Below are positions 32,054-33,757 of a stretch of DNA of 33,757 nt, piece by piece (positions within the stretch are counted from its first letter, which is position 1; each line of letters begins with the position of its first letter). This stretch comes from an uncultured Clostridia bacterium. GTDB lineage: Bacteria; Bacillota; Clostridia; Oscillospirales; Acutalibacteraceae. The stretch covers positions 1 through 33,757 of the forward strand of contig CANTDZ010000015.1 in NCBI GenBank assembly GCA_947652665.1, in the 5' to 3' direction. The position numbers were made by a program, and so were the translations under genes. The notes under the pieces are model-generated. The model did not search any database. It had not been told where the DNA came from and worked only from the letters and a program-made list of their open reading frames with translations.

Positions 32054-33640
32054 TTATTCGCTGGGCTGCCCGTCATCGACCGGGTCGGAGACGGGAGGCT
32101 CGGTGGGCTCCGGCGGCACGGGGTCGAAGCTGGGCACGGGCTCGGGGGTCACTACCGGGGGAGGCGTGACGACCGGGGGCGGGGTTGCGGGGTTCGGGTC
32201 CGTGCTGGGGCTGGGAGAAGGCGTAGGCTCCTCCGACGGCGTGGGGGAGGGGCTGGGCGAAGGCTCGGTGTTGCCCTCGTCCTTGCTGGTGTCAATCTTC
32301 CCGACTTCCGTCCCGGCACCGATGGCGAACACCTTGCCGGTAGGACGGTAGTACGAATCGGGAAGCTCTTCGGTGCGGATCTCCGTCTCGCCCTTGCGGA
32401 AGGTGCGCCAAGCCCGGGCGGAATAGCCGTTGTTGCCCGAGGTCTTCAGGCGGTACTGGCCTTTGGCCAAAGTGGCGTCCACCACAAAGCTGGATTCGGA
32501 CAGGGGCCCCGAGAACCCGGTCTGCTCCGAGCCCAGGGTGATGTTGTCCCACTCCTCGGGCACGATGCCGAAGAAGCTCACGTGCAGCTCCACGTCCTCC
32601 ATCCAAGCGGCGATATACACCGGGGCCTCCAGGGAGTTCTTAAACTTAAAATCGATGTTGCCATAGTCCACCGTGGCGTCCAGCCCGATGGGGCAGTAGG
32701 AGGACGGCATGCTGTGGCAGTCGCGTTCGGTGATGGTCATGCCGGCCATGAGCGCGGCATTATATAAGGTGGTAGAACCTTGGCAGATGCCGCCGCCGTA
32801 CACCTGTACCAGCACCCCGCCGCTGATGCCCCCCGCCGCCAGCCATCCGGCCGAGGGGTCGGTGCTGTCGCCGATGGCGGAGTTGTAGGAGAACTCCTGG
32901 TCCGGCTGGAGGATGGTGCCGTTGACATGGGAGAGCGCCAGCCGCATATTGCTGTTGCCGTTCTCGGTGTTGGTGGAAGTGGTGGAGTACGTGGAAATCT
33001 GCTTAAAATTCTCGCTGAGGTATTTCTGGGTAAGCTTGGGCTTGGTCTCCAGGAAAGCTGCCTGGATGTCGCCGTCGTGCTTTTGGGAAAGCAGCTGGCG
33101 GATGCTTTTTAAGGTAGCGGCCATGTCCACCCGGGACCCGGGCTGCTCCTGGGTAAAGGTGAAGGTGCCGCCCTGATAGCTTTCAATGGTGGAATCCTTT
33201 GGCTGCACATAGCAGGCCTTGGCCGCTTCCTCCAGCTTGCTCTTGCCGGCGGGCGAGAGGTCGGCCACATAAGGCAGCTCGTACTCCTGGGGCGCGCGGT
33301 TCTGCAGGAGCCGGGGCAGCTCCTGCTCCAGCACGTCCTGGATGATGAAGTCGTTTTTTTGCAGCATGATGGTATCGTCCTTGAATTTCACGCTGATTTC
33401 CAGCCCGCCCACGGCCTCTTCCAAAGCCTTCCGGGAGATATCCAGGGCTTCCTCCAGGGTCTTGCCGCCGATGTTGCGCCCGCCCATGGTCGTGCCCGTG
33501 GGGAACAGCGACGCATCGTCCACGGAAGACGACACCAGCGAAGAAGTATTTTCGGCCCCCGGCTTCGAGCAGCCATAGAGGCCCGACATCAAAAGCAGCG
33601 AAAGGGCTCCGGCCGCTGCCAAATATTTCCAATTTCTCAT
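32054..33640 (-). CDS. VanW-domain lipoprotein with proline-rich C-terminus
   Basis: This 528-residue protein starts with a lipoprotein-like signal (residues 1-23) and the lipobox LYGC with C24. A peptidoglycan-binding-like region (YoaR type) follows, then the VanW domain (about 245-370), with SYNSAIGD, YGGGICQGSTTLYNAAL and HSMPSSYCPIGLDAT. The last 85 or so residues are a low-complexity Pro/Ser/Thr/Glu stretch that could span the cell wall. The molecular function of VanW is not established. A cell-wall role is inferred. I use the ATG at 33640 just before the signal. A GTG at 33706 would add 22 residues ahead of it and spoil the signal peptide. Confidence 0.88.
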   Translation of the reverse strand: MRNWKYLAAAGALSLLLMSGLYGCSKPGAENTSSLVSSSVDDASLFPTGTTMGGRNIGGKTLEEALDISRKALEEAVGGLEISVKFKDDTIMLQKNDFIIQDVLEQELPRLLQNRAPQEYELPYVADLSPAGKSKLEEAAKACYVQPKDSTIESYQGGTFTFTQEQPGSRVDMAATLKSIRQLLSQKHDGDIQAAFLETKPKLTQKYLSENFKQISTYSTTSTNTENGNSNMRLALSHVNGTILQPDQEFSYNSAIGDSTDPSAGWLAAGGISGGVLVQVYGGGICQGSTTLYNAALMAGMTITERDCHSMPSSYCPIGLDATVDYGNIDFKFKNSLEAPVYIAAWMEDVELHVSFFGIVPEEWDNITLGSEQTGFSGPLSESSFVVDATLAKGQYRLKTSGNNGYSARAWRTFRKGETEIRTEELPDSYYRPTGKVFAIGAGTEVGKIDTSKDEGNTEPSPSPSPTPSEEPTPSPSPSTDPNPATPPPVVTPPPVVTPEPVPSFDPVPPEPTEPPVSDPVDDGQPSE

Positions 33641-33733
33641 GATTTGACCATCCTCTCCCTCCGCGCCCACACCGCGCAGAGCATTTTCCCTTATTCTTAT
33701 TCTCACCGTCCTGCGGGGTGAGATTCCGATTAA

Positions 33734-33739
33734 ATTTTA
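33734..33739 (-). promoter_or_regulatory. Possible -10 box of the VanW-nadE operon
   Basis: TAAAAT on the minus strand lies about 95 nt before the VanW start codon. A -35 at 17 nt spacing would begin at 33757, the last base of the window, so it cannot be checked. Confidence 0.3.
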
Positions 33740-33757
33740 GCAAAACGGGTGTACATA

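Noticed and set aside
32060..32300. Repetitive sequence at the end of the VanW gene as a tandem repeat or recombination site
   Set aside because: It is low-complexity Pro/Ser/Thr coding sequence in frame with the VanW protein and is a normal wall-spanning tail, not a separate repeat element.

Overview
The window looks like a chromosomal segment of a GC-rich, spore-forming Gram-positive bacterium of the Clostridia. An Oscillospirales-type gut anaerobe is my best guess. The evidence is a SpoIVB sporulation protease, GGAGG-type ribosome binding sites, many sigma-A type promoters with 17-18 nt spacers, a ferredoxin-dependent 2-oxoacid oxidoreductase (anaerobic metabolism) and plant-sugar enzymes (glucarate operon, GH120 xylosidase). 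The taxonomy is inference only. I see no tRNA, rRNA, CRISPR array, insertion sequence or phage gene.

Layout. 1-4641 (+): a four-gene D-glucarate operon (garR, a DapA-superfamily lyase, gudD, a MOFRL glycerate kinase) that would convert glucarate to pyruvate and 2-phosphoglycerate. 4646-5997 (+): an MFS efflux-type transporter behind a strong promoter and a ~120 nt leader. The leader holds a possible six-residue peptide ORF and a long hairpin that buries the transporter's ribosome binding site and ends in a U run. 6012-8660 (+): a small XRE regulator, then an MBOAT O-acyltransferase and its SGNH partner, probably for envelope polysaccharide acetylation. 8663-11815 (-): a YtrA-type GntR regulator, ABC ATPase and permease, with a perfect 10-bp-arm operator at the promoter. 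11841-14034 (-): an ECF sigma factor and its likely membrane anti-sigma partner (DUF4179). 14146-16260 (+): an intracellular GH120 beta-xylosidase.

16259-20514 (-): a tightly overlapping housekeeping operon (YfbR-like HD nucleotidase, tRNA-dihydrouridine synthase, DNA polymerase I). It is divergent from a TIM-barrel sugar epimerase (20573-21457, +), and the two promoters overlap at their -35 boxes. 21564-25093 (-): a six-gene operon with a P-loop NTPase, the four subunits of a 2-oxoacid:ferredoxin oxidoreductase (Vor type) and a 43-residue protein. 25041-25514 has no protein gene: it holds the promoter of that operon and a candidate structured RNA ending in an intrinsic terminator just before spoIVB (25515-26678, +). 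26743-28954: an Rrf2 regulator (-) divergent from a DUF2089/DUF4097 pair (+). 28957-33757 (-): a secreted GH3 glycosidase, glutamine-dependent NAD synthetase and a VanW-domain lipoprotein.

The most interesting signals are the MFS leader (4646-4802), the RNA element before spoIVB, the small protein at the end of the vor operon, and the apparent non-orthologous replacement of the GarL aldolase in the glucarate operon.
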